Source: Microbacterium testaceum (lineage in GTDB: Bacteria > Actinomycetota > Actinomycetes > Actinomycetales > Microbacteriaceae). Taken from it: DNA of 64,000 bases. This document shows, in pieces, positions 17,578 through 25,846 of this stretch. Below the pieces are notes generated by a model that was not told the origin of the DNA, did no database searches, and was given only the letters and a program-made list of their open reading frames with translations. The position numbers and the translations under genes were made by a program. Where the stretch lies: assembly GCF_001476655.1 (NCBI RefSeq), contig NZ_LDRT01000027.1, positions 1 through 64,000 on the forward strand, read 5' to 3'. Position 1 is the stretch's first letter; each line of letters begins with the position of its first letter.

Positions 17578-17670
17578 GCCGGGGGGATGTATAAGCGAGG
17601 CTATGAGGCGCGAGCCGCGTATGCAAGCGCGTATTTCGGGCATCTTCCGCGTGGGCACCACTACATTTTC

Positions 17671-17683
17671 GTAGTCCAGCTAC
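17671..17683 (-). promoter_or_regulatory. Operator b (distal) of the secreted hydrolase gene
   Basis: GTAGTCCAGCTAC, 106 bp (about ten helical turns) from operator a. No TANNNT in the direction of the gene. ACTAC at 17660-17664 adds an extra inverted half-site to its left. The interval 17578-17670 shows nothing else I can name. Confidence 0.65.
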
Positions 17684-17709
17684 ACGGAGTGTGGTGTGGC
17701 GGAGACGGG

Positions 17710-18327
17710 TCAAACCGCCGCGGAGGCCTCGGCGGACAGGGACCGCACGGTCTCGGCATCCCGTGCCTGGAGCGCGGCGGACGGGACCATCCACGATCCG
17801 CTCACCGCGAAGACGTTGCCGAGGGCGAGGTATTCGCCGGCGTTCGCGGCCGAGACCCCGCCCGAGGGCAGGAACCGCACGTCGGGAAACGGACCGCCGA
17901 AGGCCTTCAGGGCGGCGGTGCCGCCCACGGCACCCGCGGGGAACAGCTTCAGACGGTCGAGTCCCGCGGCGATCGCGCGCTGGATCTCGGTCGCCGTCGC
18001 CACCCCGGGGAAGAACGGAATGCCGAGGGCCGCCGCCCGCTCCGCGACCGTGTCGTCGAACCCCGGCGAAACGAGGTACGTCGCGCCCGCGTCGACGGCG
18101 GCGTCGACCTGCGCGGCGGTGGTGACGGTGCCGGCACCGACGGCGAAGCCGGAGCGCCCGGCCACGGCGCGGATCGCGTCGAGGGCGGCGGGGGTGCGCA
18201 GCGTGATCTCGGCGGTCGGGATGCCGCCGGCCGTCAGCGCGTCAGCGAGGTCGGGCGCGAAAGAGGCATCGTCGAGCACGACGACGGGGACGATGCGGCT
18301 GCCGTGCAGCACGTCGACGCCGCTCAT
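17710..18327 (-). CDS. eda: KDPG/KHG-type aldolase
   Basis: A 205-residue class I aldolase of the Eda family. E40 and R44 (AEITLRT) and Schiff-base lysine K127 (DRLKLFPAG) match E45, R49 and K133 of the E. coli enzyme, and GAGTVTTAAQVDAAVDAGA and PGVATATEI are typical. It cleaves 2-keto-3-deoxy-6-phosphogluconate-like acids to pyruvate and an aldehyde phosphate; the exact substrate here is open. ATG 18327 overlaps the stop of the upstream SDR by four bases. It is the last gene of the six-gene run starting at 22810. Confidence 0.9.
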   Translation of the reverse strand: MSGVDVLHGSRIVPVVVLDDASFAPDLADALTAGGIPTAEITLRTPAALDAIRAVAGRSGFAVGAGTVTTAAQVDAAVDAGATYLVSPGFDDTVAERAAALGIPFFPGVATATEIQRAIAAGLDRLKLFPAGAVGGTAALKAFGGPFPDVRFLPSGGVSAANAGEYLALGNVFAVSGSWMVPSAALQARDAETVRSLSAEASAAV

Positions 18328-19049
18328 GCGTCTTGAGACGTCGGGGCGACCACGATCTCGCGGAAGCTCACGTGCTGCGGGAGCTGGTACGCGGTAAGGA
18401 TCGCGCGGGCGATGTCGTCGGGGACGAGCCCGCCGCCGATGCTCTGCTTGTAGTCGCGGTATCCGTCGAGCACGTCGCCCTCGCCGGTGTTGCTCAGCAG
18501 GGCGGTGTCGACCATGCCGGGGGCGATGAGGAGCACGCGGACGCCGTGGGCGGCGTTCTCGCGCCGGAGCCCCTCCGTCATCGCGTGCACGGCGTACTTC
18601 GTGCCGTTGTAGACGACGTGGTTCTCGTACAGCTGCTTTCCCGCGATCGATCCGATGTTGACGATCGTTCCGCGACGGCGATCCTGCATGCCGGGGAGCA
18701 CCAGCTGGCTGTTCTTCACCAGGGCGACGCAGTTGACGTCGAACTGCTCCTGCACGAGGGCCGGATCCTGCTCCGCTACCGTGGAGAGGGCCATCAGGCC
18801 GGCGTTGTTGACGAGGAGGTCGACGGGACCGAAGCGCTCCTCGGCGCGCGCGATCGCCGCGGCCACCGCGGCCGTGTCGGTGACGTCGGCCTCGGCGAGT
18901 TCGGCATCCGAAAGTCCGAGGGCCTGCATCGGGGCGAGACGCCGCGCGATCAGGAGCAGCGGGTGGCCGGCGGCCGAGAAGGCGCGCGCGGTCGCGGCGC
19001 CGATCCCGGAGCTGGCTCCGGTGATGACGACGAGGGGCAGGGCGGTCAT
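18324..19049 (-). CDS. Short-chain dehydrogenase/reductase
   Basis: A 241-residue classical SDR. NAD(P) site TGASSGIGAATARAF near the N-terminus, NNAG structural motif, catalytic S in IGSIAG and Y-x3-K in VVYNGTKYAVHAM. ARR after the second strand suggests NADP preference. It overlaps both neighbours by four bases (FGGY kinase upstream, aldolase downstream), so it belongs to the same transcript. It resembles YdfG-type broad-specificity hydroxyacid/sugar dehydrogenases. Which hydroxyl it oxidises in this pathway is not deducible. Confidence 0.88.
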   Translation of the reverse strand: MTALPLVVITGASSGIGAATARAFSAAGHPLLLIARRLAPMQALGLSDAELAEADVTDTAAVAAAIARAEERFGPVDLLVNNAGLMALSTVAEQDPALVQEQFDVNCVALVKNSQLVLPGMQDRRRGTIVNIGSIAGKQLYENHVVYNGTKYAVHAMTEGLRRENAAHGVRVLLIAPGMVDTALLSNTGEGDVLDGYRDYKQSIGGGLVPDDIARAILTAYQLPQHVSFREIVVAPTSQDA

Positions 19050-20557
19050 GCGTTCTCCTGGGAGGGGGTGGATCGGGCGAAGAGCACCGCGGCGTCGGCT
19101 GCGGCAGAGGAACGGTCACGAAGAGCGTCGTAGGCGCGCACCCCGTCGGGATCGGGGGCGAGACGCTCGACGACCTCGTGCGCGTCGTCGGCCGCGGCGA
19201 GCGAAGACCACACCCCCGAACCGGAGAAGACGAGCGCTGCGGCGCCGAGGGTGGCGGCCTGCTGGTCGACGGTGGTGCGCAGCAGAGCGGTGTCGAGCAC
19301 GTCGGCGTAGATGCGGTTCCACACGGGGGAGCGACTTCCCCCGCCCGAGATGAGCAGGTCAGTGTCAGCGGGAAGACCGCTGAGCGCGCGGATGTGACGC
19401 AGGCTCCGGTCGAGCGCGAACGCGATGCCTTCGAGACACGCCCGCACGAGGTCGTCGGCACCGGTGCCGAGTTCGAGGCCGGTGAGGGTGCCGCGCACCC
19501 CGCTCCCGCCCTCGAGCGGCGTGCCGCCGGCGAGCGTGGGAACGAACACGGCCCCGCGCGCTCCGCGGGGACTCGCCGCGGCGCCGTCGATGAAGGCCCC
19601 GATGTCCGCACCGGGGCGCATCACATCGCGCAGCCACGTCAGTGTCGTGCCGCTGCTGAAGGTGGACAGCGCGCTGATGTAGAGGCCCGGCACGGCGTGC
19701 CGGAAGACGTACGGTCGCGTCTCGACGTCGAGCACGGGCGCGCTCGACGTCACCGTCATCCAGCTCGACGAGCCGAGCGCGGCATAGATCCGGCCGTCGG
19801 TCGTGCCGCGCGAGCCGAGGGCCATGGCCGCGTTGTCCACGGCGCCCGCGTGCACGGGCACGTCCGCGGGGAGGCCGAGCGCTTCCGCCGGCGCGGGGAG
19901 CAGGGTCCCGACGACGTCGGCGGACTCGCGCGGCGTCGGCAAGAGGGAGCGGTCGAGCCCGGCCGCGTCGAGGATCGCGTCGTCGTAGTCGCCGAGGGTC
20001 AGGTCGTAGGCGCCGGACCCGGATGCCATGGAGTGGTCGGTCGCGATCTCGCCCGTGAGCCGCAGGGTGATCCAGTCCTTCGACCCCAGCAGCGCGCGCG
20101 TGCGCGCCCATCCCTCGGGGTCTTCGGCGCGCATCGTCTGCGTCTTGAAGAGCGGGTAGAGCGGGGCGCCGAAGCCGTTTCCCGTGCGCAGGTACCACTC
20201 GTCCTCGTCGATGCGGTCGAGGATCGGGCGCGTGCGACCGCGGGTGTCCGACCAGATCGGGGTGTCGCGCGCGACGAGCTCTCCGGCGGCGTCGACCTGC
20301 ACGACGCCGAGACTCTGCCCCGACAGGGCGATCCCGATGACGGCCTCGCGCGCGCCGGGGGTCTGGGCGACGACCTCGCGGGTCGCCGAGACGACGGCAT
20401 CCCACCACTCGTCCGGCCGTTGTTCGGCGCGGCCGGGACCGGGATGCCGCGTCGGATACGACACGACCGTCTCGGCGACCGCGTGCCCGTCGGCCGACCA
20501 GAGGGAGGCTTTGCAGCCGCCGGTGCCGAGGTCGAGGGCGAGAGCGAGGGGTTCCAT
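19046..20557 (-). CDS. FGGY-family carbohydrate kinase
   Basis: A 503-residue kinase of the xylulokinase/gluconokinase group. N-terminal phosphate-1 loop ALDLGTGGCKASL, then GIALSGQSLGVV, and the C-terminal ISGGGSRSPVWNRIYADVL adenosine-binding segment and ATLGAAALVF close the fold. It phosphorylates a sugar, polyol or sugar acid with ATP. The second lobe reads GAVDNAAMALGSRGTTDGR, where D is the likely general base. ATG 20557 lies three bases after the stop of the AroE-like gene; its own stop overlaps the SDR start. Substrate cannot be fixed from sequence. Confidence 0.9.
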   Translation of the reverse strand: MEPLALALDLGTGGCKASLWSADGHAVAETVVSYPTRHPGPGRAEQRPDEWWDAVVSATREVVAQTPGAREAVIGIALSGQSLGVVQVDAAGELVARDTPIWSDTRGRTRPILDRIDEDEWYLRTGNGFGAPLYPLFKTQTMRAEDPEGWARTRALLGSKDWITLRLTGEIATDHSMASGSGAYDLTLGDYDDAILDAAGLDRSLLPTPRESADVVGTLLPAPAEALGLPADVPVHAGAVDNAAMALGSRGTTDGRIYAALGSSSWMTVTSSAPVLDVETRPYVFRHAVPGLYISALSTFSSGTTLTWLRDVMRPGADIGAFIDGAAASPRGARGAVFVPTLAGGTPLEGGSGVRGTLTGLELGTGADDLVRACLEGIAFALDRSLRHIRALSGLPADTDLLISGGGSRSPVWNRIYADVLDTALLRTTVDQQAATLGAAALVFSGSGVWSSLAAADDAHEVVERLAPDPDGVRAYDALRDRSSAAADAAVLFARSTPSQENA

Positions 20558-20560
20558 CGG

Positions 20561-21529
20561 TCAGCGGGTGGCCAGAGCCAGCTCGCTCAACCGCTCGAAG
20601 GCGGGACCCGAGGTGGGGATCTCGATGTCGAACACCTCGGCGATGACCTGCGTCCACCCGTGCACGAAGTAGATCCACCCGTCCTCGACCTGCAGACGGC
20701 GGTCGGCGCTCTGCGCGCGCGCCTGATCCAGGAAGACGAGGTCCCCGCGGTAGTTGAGGTCCCACGCGACGCCGTCGAGGGGGAACACGGCGTCGTCGGG
20801 GAGCGGGGAACCGGGTGCGTCCTTGCCGAGACCGGTGGCGTTGACCACCACGGAGCGCGGTGCCAGGTCGCTCAGCACGCGGGCGTTGTCGGCGGGGGTG
20901 GGGGTGAGGTGGTACTCGAAGAGCGTGTCGGTCGGCAGCGACGCGTGGATCTCGCGGAGGTGCTCGAGGCGCGCGGCCGAGCGGTTGGTGACGATGACGC
21001 GCGCGGGCCGGTCGAGCCCCCGTTCGAGACGGGAGAGGTACCAGCTGATCGCGATCGACGATCCGCCCGCGCCGAGGCACAGGGCGTCGGCGGGACCGCC
21101 CGACCAGAATCCGGCGGGGAGGAACGCGTCGAGCGCGAGGCCGCTCGAGATCGGGTCCTTGGCGTGGCAGATGAGCCGGCCGTCGCGCTGAGAGATGCAG
21201 CTCGTCTCGCCCATGAGCGCGGCGAACTCGTCGATCTCGTCGAAGAGGTCTCGGCACGCGGCGAAGAGGTCGATCTTGTGGGTCGTGACCAGGGCGCCGA
21301 GGCTGAGCGGGTCCTGCGCGATGAACTTCACGACGGCGCGGTAGTCCTCGGCGGGCGCGTGCAGGGGGAGGTCGATGCCCTGCAGCACGGCATCCTCGAG
21401 TCCGAGGTGCGCCGCCCACCGGGGGAAGACGTGCTGGATCGAGGAACTTCCGGTCGTGACGCCGATGAAGTAGAGGGTGGGGGTCGTCGCGGGGCGCAGC
21501 GTCGCGGCGGTGAGGGTGGGGAAAGTCAT
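20561..21529 (-). CDS. Shikimate-dehydrogenase-like oxidoreductase
   Basis: A 322-residue protein with the AroE fold. The N-terminal lobe contains TGSSSIQHVFPRWAAHLGL and GALVTTHKIDLF; K85 matches the catalytic lysine. D125 in ICHAKDPISSG occupies the position of the catalytic aspartate (usually NTD). A Rossmann lobe follows with CLGAGGSSIAISWYL and VVNATGLGKD. The SxS and N/T substrate residues of true AroE are altered, and a sugar-catabolic operon is not where aromatic biosynthesis belongs, so I expect it to oxidise a cyclic or sugar-derived polyol. The start overlaps the DeoC-type aldolase stop (ATGA). Confidence 0.82.
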   Translation of the reverse strand: MTFPTLTAATLRPATTPTLYFIGVTTGSSSIQHVFPRWAAHLGLEDAVLQGIDLPLHAPAEDYRAVVKFIAQDPLSLGALVTTHKIDLFAACRDLFDEIDEFAALMGETSCISQRDGRLICHAKDPISSGLALDAFLPAGFWSGGPADALCLGAGGSSIAISWYLSRLERGLDRPARVIVTNRSAARLEHLREIHASLPTDTLFEYHLTPTPADNARVLSDLAPRSVVVNATGLGKDAPGSPLPDDAVFPLDGVAWDLNYRGDLVFLDQARAQSADRRLQVEDGWIYFVHGWTQVIAEVFDIEIPTSGPAFERLSELALATR

Positions 21530-22215
21530 CGTGGATCCTTCGTGGCGTCGACCGCGGCCAGCGCGGCGGGGGCGTTCATGCCGAATCGGGTGACGCCGAG
21601 CTCGGCCATCGCGCGGACGGTCTCGAGATCGCGGATGCCGCCCGCGGCCTTGAGCGCTGCGCGGCCGTCCGCTCGGTCGGCGATCAAGCGGATGTGCCCG
21701 ATCGAGGTGGGAACCCCCGACCAGCCCGTGCCGGTCTTGATCCAGGGCACGCCCGCCTCGATGGCGGCATCCACTCCGCGGCGGATGTCGTCGTCGTCGA
21801 GGCGTCCGACCTCGAGGATCGCGCGCAGCGGCACGCGCCCGTCGACGACCTCGACGATCGCGGCGAGCTCTCGAGTGACGTAGACGTCGTCACCGGAGCG
21901 CAGGCGCCCGATCGCGACGACCACGTCGAGTTCTTGAGCGCCGAGGGAGAGGAGTTCGGATGCCTCGGCCACCTTCGTCGCGGTCGTGGCGCCGCCGCTC
22001 GGGAACGACACCGGCGACCCCGCGAGGACGCCCGTGCCCTCGAGGCGTTCGCGCAGGTAGCCGAGCCATTCGGGGAGGACGTGCGCGCTGACGAATCCGC
22101 CCGCCACCGCCTGCCGGACGAGCTCGTCGATGTCCTCGCGCGCGTGCTGCGCTTGGACGCAGCTGATGTCGATGTGCTGCGCGAGGTCGGCGAGAACGGG
22201 CCCGGGATCAGGCAC
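21526..22215 (-). CDS. DeoC-type aldolase
   Basis: A 229-residue class I aldolase of the deoxyribose-phosphate aldolase family. K160 in VPWIKTGTGWSG is the Schiff-base lysine, with D97 (QELDVVV) and K189 (ALKAAGGIRD) completing the usual triad. It should make or break a C-C bond using a Schiff base with a carbonyl substrate. Start is GTG 22215 with GGAGG five bases upstream, overlapping the cupin gene by eight bases. The presence of a KDPG-type aldolase in the same operon suggests two separate cleavages or two substrates. Confidence 0.87.
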   Translation of the reverse strand: MPDPGPVLADLAQHIDISCVQAQHAREDIDELVRQAVAGGFVSAHVLPEWLGYLRERLEGTGVLAGSPVSFPSGGATTATKVAEASELLSLGAQELDVVVAIGRLRSGDDVYVTRELAAIVEVVDGRVPLRAILEVGRLDDDDIRRGVDAAIEAGVPWIKTGTGWSGVPTSIGHIRLIADRADGRAALKAAGGIRDLETVRAMAELGVTRFGMNAPAALAAVDATKDPR

Positions 22216-22810
22216 GGTAGCCTCCGTGGTCGGGGTTCGGGCGGGTCGTCCAGTCGGCGCCGTCGGCTACGACGAGCTGTCGCATCCCGCCGGCATCGGC
22301 GATGATCCCGTAGTCCTGACCGGCCTCGGTCGCGTAGGTGAAGAGGGTGACGAGCGTGTCGTCGCCGACGTTCACGCTGCGGTGGATCCAGCCGCCGGGC
22401 ACGTGCACGACGACGCCCGGGGTGATCGGGAGGGCTCGGGACTCTCCGTCAATCGACTCGAGCAGCATGACGCCCGAGCCCGCGATGCCGTAGTACAGCT
22501 CGGCGAACTCGGATTGCGCGTGCAGGTGCCCCCGGGTCATCGCGAACTCGTCGCCGATGCGGCCGGGTCGCAGCACGCTGAGGCCGATCGTGAGGGCGCC
22601 TCGGCCCGTCTCCGGGGTGCTGCTCTCGACCCAGTAGACCGGCTCACCGTCGTCTCGGGCGAGCGCTTCGGCGTAGGCCGCATCGTCGCGGTAGACACCG
22701 GCGAGGTCGGGCACGTGCTTCTCGTAACGCTCGGAGCCTCCGTCGAGGAGGCCGCGGGCGAAATCGACGGTCATCCGAGCCGGTTCGGCCAGTCGTGCAG
22801 CGGCGCACAT
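22208..22810 (-). CDS. Cupin-type glucose-6-phosphate isomerase-like protein
   Basis: A 200-residue cupin related to the archaeal phosphoglucose isomerases. The metal site is visible: MTRGHLHAQSEFAELYYGIA (two histidines, E), then VHVPGGWIHRSVN with the later histidine. These enzymes interconvert aldose and ketose phosphates using a bound metal. It is the first gene of the run ending with the KDPG-type aldolase. ATG 22810 has GGGA about eight bases upstream, and the promoter region carries operators c and d. Confidence 0.85.
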   Translation of the reverse strand: MCAAARLAEPARMTVDFARGLLDGGSERYEKHVPDLAGVYRDDAAYAEALARDDGEPVYWVESSTPETGRGALTIGLSVLRPGRIGDEFAMTRGHLHAQSEFAELYYGIAGSGVMLLESIDGESRALPITPGVVVHVPGGWIHRSVNVGDDTLVTLFTYATEAGQDYGIIADAGGMRQLVVADGADWTTRPNPDHGGYRA

Positions 22811-22852
22811 GAAGTCGTTCCCTTCGCCGACGACCGGGAAGCGTCGTCGTGC

Positions 22853-22865
22853 GTAGTAAGACTAC
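22853..22865 (-). promoter_or_regulatory. Operator c (proximal) of the cupin-aldolase operon
   Basis: GTAGTAAGACTAC. The minus strand contains TAGTCT, a TANNNT -10, giving a leader of roughly 37 bases before ATG 22810. Confidence 0.7.
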
Positions 22866-22925
22866 AAGAAGTGGGGGAGTTTGGGCAATCTCGGTGGCTT
22901 CTGGGGCTCCTCGGCCCGCTGATCG

Positions 22926-22938
22926 GTAGTCGAGCTAC
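22926..22938 (-). promoter_or_regulatory. Operator d (distal) of the cupin-aldolase operon
   Basis: GTAGTCGAGCTAC, exactly 73 bp from operator c, just after the stop of the phosphotriesterase-family gene. No TANNNT in the direction of the operon. Confidence 0.7.
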
Positions 22939-22949
22939 CCGTGCCGACG

Positions 22950-23879
22950 TCAGCGCCAGGTCAACCAGGCGGCGGGGTTGCGGCGAAGGACGGCATCGGC
23001 GAGGTCGTCGCCGCCCTCGGCTCTCAGGCGCGGCACGAACCGGTCGCCGAGGTATCGCAGCCCCGGCATGCCGCCGTAGGCGATGTAGCGCGTGCGGCGG
23101 GCGACATCGCCGCCCAGCAGGATGCGGTGCGCTCCTCCCGCCGCGGCGGTGGCGATCAGGCAGGACAGGATGACGGAGTCGGGGTGCTCGCGCGCCCGAG
23201 CCGGTCCGTCGTAGCCGAGGAACGCGCCCGTGGCCGCGAGCTCGGCGTGCAGACCCGGGTCGGGATTGCGGTCGACGTGTGCGAGGGCCACCCGGTCGGC
23301 GGGCACGCCGACGGAGGCCAGGGTATCGAGCGTCTCGAACGCCGCCGTGCCGTGTTCGAGATGCACCATCACCGGAGCTCCGGTCGTCGCGTGCGCGCGA
23401 CCGATCGCCTCGAGGGAGCGTCGAGCGACGGCATCCAGTCGCCAGTACCCCATGCCCGCCTTGAGGACACCGGCCCGGATCGCCGGATCGCGAGACGCGC
23501 CGGGTTCCGCGGCACCGTGCAACAGATCGTCGATGAAGGCGTCGGCGAGAGTGTCGACGTCGGCGGATAGCAGAGGATGGTCCGGGGCGTAGTGCTCGCG
23601 GCGATGCAGTCCCGTCGTCAGCACGACGGTGACCCCCGTCGCCTCGGCGATGCGGTGGGCCGCCACCGGGCGCCGGCCGAGACCGAGGGGGGTGGCATCC
23701 ACGAGGGTTCGGAACCCGGATGCCGCGAACTGGCGGGTCTCCTCGGTGCTGGCCTCCTCGTCGTCGAGGTCGTCGTCGGGCAGCAACGGCGAGACCTGGA
23801 AGAGGTGCTCGTGGTAGTCGACGTTCCCGAGGGTTCCGGGGTCGAGGTCGCCCGTCGTACTGCGGACGAAGCCCGTCAT
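22950..23879 (-). CDS. Phosphotriesterase-family hydrolase, probable lactonase
   Basis: A 309-residue amidohydrolase with the complete binuclear metal set of the family: H23 and H25 (VDYHEHLF), carboxylated lysine K140 (GVLKAGMG), H173 (VMVHLEHG), H201 (LAHVDRN) and D258 (LGGDVARR). Many bacterial members are lactonases, including phosphorylated sugar lactonases, which fits a neighbourhood of sugar dehydrogenases. ATG 23879 overlaps the stop of the 2-hydroxyacid dehydrogenase by four bases. It is the third gene of the regulator operon. Substrate not determinable. Confidence 0.88.
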   Translation of the reverse strand: MTGFVRSTTGDLDPGTLGNVDYHEHLFQVSPLLPDDDLDDEEASTEETRQFAASGFRTLVDATPLGLGRRPVAAHRIAEATGVTVVLTTGLHRREHYAPDHPLLSADVDTLADAFIDDLLHGAAEPGASRDPAIRAGVLKAGMGYWRLDAVARRSLEAIGRAHATTGAPVMVHLEHGTAAFETLDTLASVGVPADRVALAHVDRNPDPGLHAELAATGAFLGYDGPARAREHPDSVILSCLIATAAAGGAHRILLGGDVARRTRYIAYGGMPGLRYLGDRFVPRLRAEGGDDLADAVLRRNPAAWLTWR

Positions 23880-24832
23880 GCGGGCACGGGGTGCGCCGGG
23901 GTGCCGCCGCGCAGCAGCGCCACCATGTCCGTGGTGGCCATGCGCCCCATGCCGTCGACGCCCTCGCGCGTCTGTGCGCCGAGGTGGGCGGTGACGACCA
24001 CGCGGTCGGCGAGGTCCTCGGCCAGCAACGGGGAAGACGCGTCGCCGACGGTCTCGATGGAAAGGGTGTCCGCGGCGTACGCCGCCACGCGCCCACGCCG
24101 AGCGGCGCGAGCGACGGCCTCCTCGTCGACGAGGTCGGCGCGGGCCGTGTTCACGAGCAGGACAGGGCGATCGGCCGCCGAGAGCCACCGCTCATCGATC
24201 ACCTTCTGGCCGCCCGGCGCATGTAGTGTCACGACATCACAGCGGGTCGAGAGGGTCTCGGTGTCGGCGCGCTCCACGGTGTCGAAGAGCGGATCGCCGG
24301 CATCGACCCACGGATCGGCCCCCAGAACGGTGGCGCCGAAGGCGCGCAGGCGCTCGGTCACGAGCCGGCCGATCCGGCCCAGTCCCACCACCCCGACCGT
24401 CAGGGCGGACAGCTCGCGGGCGGGCTTTCCCGACCAATCGCCGGCGCGCACGCGGCGGTCGGCGGCGGGGATGCCGCGCAGCGCGGTCAGCAGCAGAGCG
24501 AGGGTGTGCTCGGCCACCGCGGCCGAGTTCGCCCCGGGGGTGTTCGTGACCGGGATGCCGCGCGCGGTGGCCGCGGCCAGATCGACGTTGTCGACGCCGA
24601 CGCCGTAGCGGGCGATCCCGCGCAGGTTCGGGGCGAGGTCGAGGTGCGCGGCGGTCACCGGTCCGGTGCCGGCGATCCACCCGTCCGCGTCGGCGAGCAG
24701 CGGCGCGAGCTCGTCGATCTCGTGCGACGATCCGGCGCGCACGATGCGGTAGCCCGCCTCCGCGAGGACCGCCTCGGGGTCGTACTCGCCCGACCCGAAC
24801 GAGCGGGAGGTGACCAGCACGACCCCGGTCAC
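23876..24832 (-). CDS. D-2-hydroxyacid dehydrogenase
   Basis: A 318-residue enzyme of the phosphoglycerate/2-hydroxyacid dehydrogenase family. NAD site VGVVGLGRIGRLVTERL (about 146-162), catalytic R231 (NTARADLVDEEAV), H283 (TAHLGAQT) and probable E260. It interconverts 2-keto and D-2-hydroxy acids; in this setting it may reduce or oxidise a C2-oxidised sugar acid. Start is GTG 24832, overlapping the regulator stop (GTGA). No ACT or other C-terminal regulatory domain is present, so it is probably not serine-biosynthetic SerA. Confidence 0.87.
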   Translation of the reverse strand: MTGVVLVTSRSFGSGEYDPEAVLAEAGYRIVRAGSSHEIDELAPLLADADGWIAGTGPVTAAHLDLAPNLRGIARYGVGVDNVDLAAATARGIPVTNTPGANSAAVAEHTLALLLTALRGIPAADRRVRAGDWSGKPARELSALTVGVVGLGRIGRLVTERLRAFGATVLGADPWVDAGDPLFDTVERADTETLSTRCDVVTLHAPGGQKVIDERWLSAADRPVLLVNTARADLVDEEAVARAARRGRVAAYAADTLSIETVGDASSPLLAEDLADRVVVTAHLGAQTREGVDGMGRMATTDMVALLRGGTPAHPVPA

Positions 24833-25764
24833 GAGTCGGCCTCGGCGGCGGCGCCTTCGGCAGCGGCGCCCTCGGCAGCGGCGCCCTCGGCCTGGCGCAT
24901 GGCGGCGAGCTCGCTCTTCATGCGGCGGATCGCTTCGCTGTGGGCCGGCGAGCGGCGCAGGGCGACACCGGTGGCGAGGATGTCGATGACCACGAGTCCG
25001 GCGAGGCGGCTCGTGGAGGGCGTGTAGACGTCGGTGTCTTCGAATGTGCGCACGACCAGGGGAATATCCGCGAGCTCCGAGAGGGGGCTCACGCGCCCGG
25101 TGAGAGAGATGACCGTACCGCCGGCTTTGTGCGCGGCGCGGGCGACCGTGAGTGTCTGCTCGGTGTGCCCGGTGTTGGAGATCGCGACGGTGACGCTGCG
25201 CGGTCCCGACATCGTCGCCGCGATGAACTGCTGGTGGAAGTCTTCGGGCGCCTGGCACGGGACTCCGAACAGGGGGAACTTCTGCTGAGCGTCCTGCGCG
25301 ATGATGCCGCTGGCGCCGAAGCCGACGAAGAGGATGTCGCTGGCACCCAGGATCGCCTCGATCGCGCGCTCGACGGCGGCGGGGGCGAGGGTGCGGCGCG
25401 CGCGGTCGAGGCTCGAGATGGTGTGGTCGAAGATCTTCTCGGCCACGTCGCCCGGGGAGTCGGACGAGGTGATGGTCGAGTGGGTCACGGGCAGGCCGAG
25501 TGCGAGGGTCTGCGCGAGCTGGATCTTGAAGTCCTGGAAGCCCTCGCACCCGACCGAGCTGCAGAAGCGCATCACGGTGGGTTCGCTGACCTCGGCGGCT
25601 TCGGCGAGGCCCGCCATCGTGTACTGCGCGGCGCCCACGGGGTTGTCGAGGACGATCGCCGCGACGCGCTGCTCGGAGCGGCGCAGGTGCGGCAGTTGGC
25701 GGGTGACGCGCTCGAGAAGCGTGTCGGTGGACTCTTCGCTGGCCTGCTCCACGTCGAGGGTCAT
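24829..25764 (-). CDS. RpiR/MurR-family regulator with SIS domain
   Basis: A 311-residue transcription factor: HTH_6 domain (about 12-90; TMAGLAEAAEVSEPTVMRFC is the recognition region) and a sugar-phosphate-binding SIS domain (about 130-265; DILFVGFGASGIIAQDAQQK and VAISNTGHTEQTL). The C-terminus ends in a low-complexity tail made by a threefold 15-bp repeat (EGAAA). ATG 25764 has AAGGAG at seven bases. Operator e begins 17 bases upstream, suggesting autoregulation. I infer it controls all nine GTAGT-N3-RCTAC sites at 17.5-34.5 kb. It leads the operon with the dehydrogenase and lactonase; a sugar phosphate is the likely effector. Confidence 0.92.
   Translation of the reverse strand: MTLDVEQASEESTDTLLERVTRQLPHLRRSEQRVAAIVLDNPVGAAQYTMAGLAEAAEVSEPTVMRFCSSVGCEGFQDFKIQLAQTLALGLPVTHSTITSSDSPGDVAEKIFDHTISSLDRARRTLAPAAVERAIEAILGASDILFVGFGASGIIAQDAQQKFPLFGVPCQAPEDFHQQFIAATMSGPRSVTVAISNTGHTEQTLTVARAAHKAGGTVISLTGRVSPLSELADIPLVVRTFEDTDVYTPSTSRLAGLVVIDILATGVALRRSPAHSEAIRRMKSELAAMRQAEGAAAEGAAAEGAAAEADS
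24843..24887 (-). repeat. 15-bp tandem repeat in the regulator tail
   Basis: Three in-frame copies of CGGCAGCGGCGCCCT (first copy with two differences), encoding repeated EGAAA at the C-terminus of the RpiR-type regulator. Copy number could vary by slippage without shifting the frame. Confidence 0.85.
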
Positions 25765-25780
25765 CGCGAGCTCCTTCCAT

Positions 25781-25793
25781 GTAGTATGGCTAC
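25781..25793. promoter_or_regulatory. Operator e between regulator and divergent SDR
   Basis: GTAGTATGGCTAC within CATGTAGTATGGCTACAT. Single copy, with no partner 73 bp away. The plus strand contains TAGTAT (toward the SDR) and the minus strand CATACT (toward the regulator), so one site could cover both -10 elements. Confidence 0.7.
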
Positions 25794-25846
25794 ATCTTAG
25801 CCGACGCGGGCTCTCCCGCACAGCGCGACAGCACGGGAGGACGACG

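Noticed and set aside
19178-21883. 900-codon plus-strand frame across the kinase and AroE-like genes
   Set aside because: Shadow of three overlapping, clearly identified minus-strand genes.
23876-24832. SerA phosphoglycerate dehydrogenase
   Set aside because: No C-terminal ACT or intervening domain, and the operon is sugar-catabolic, so a general 2-hydroxyacid dehydrogenase is the safer call.
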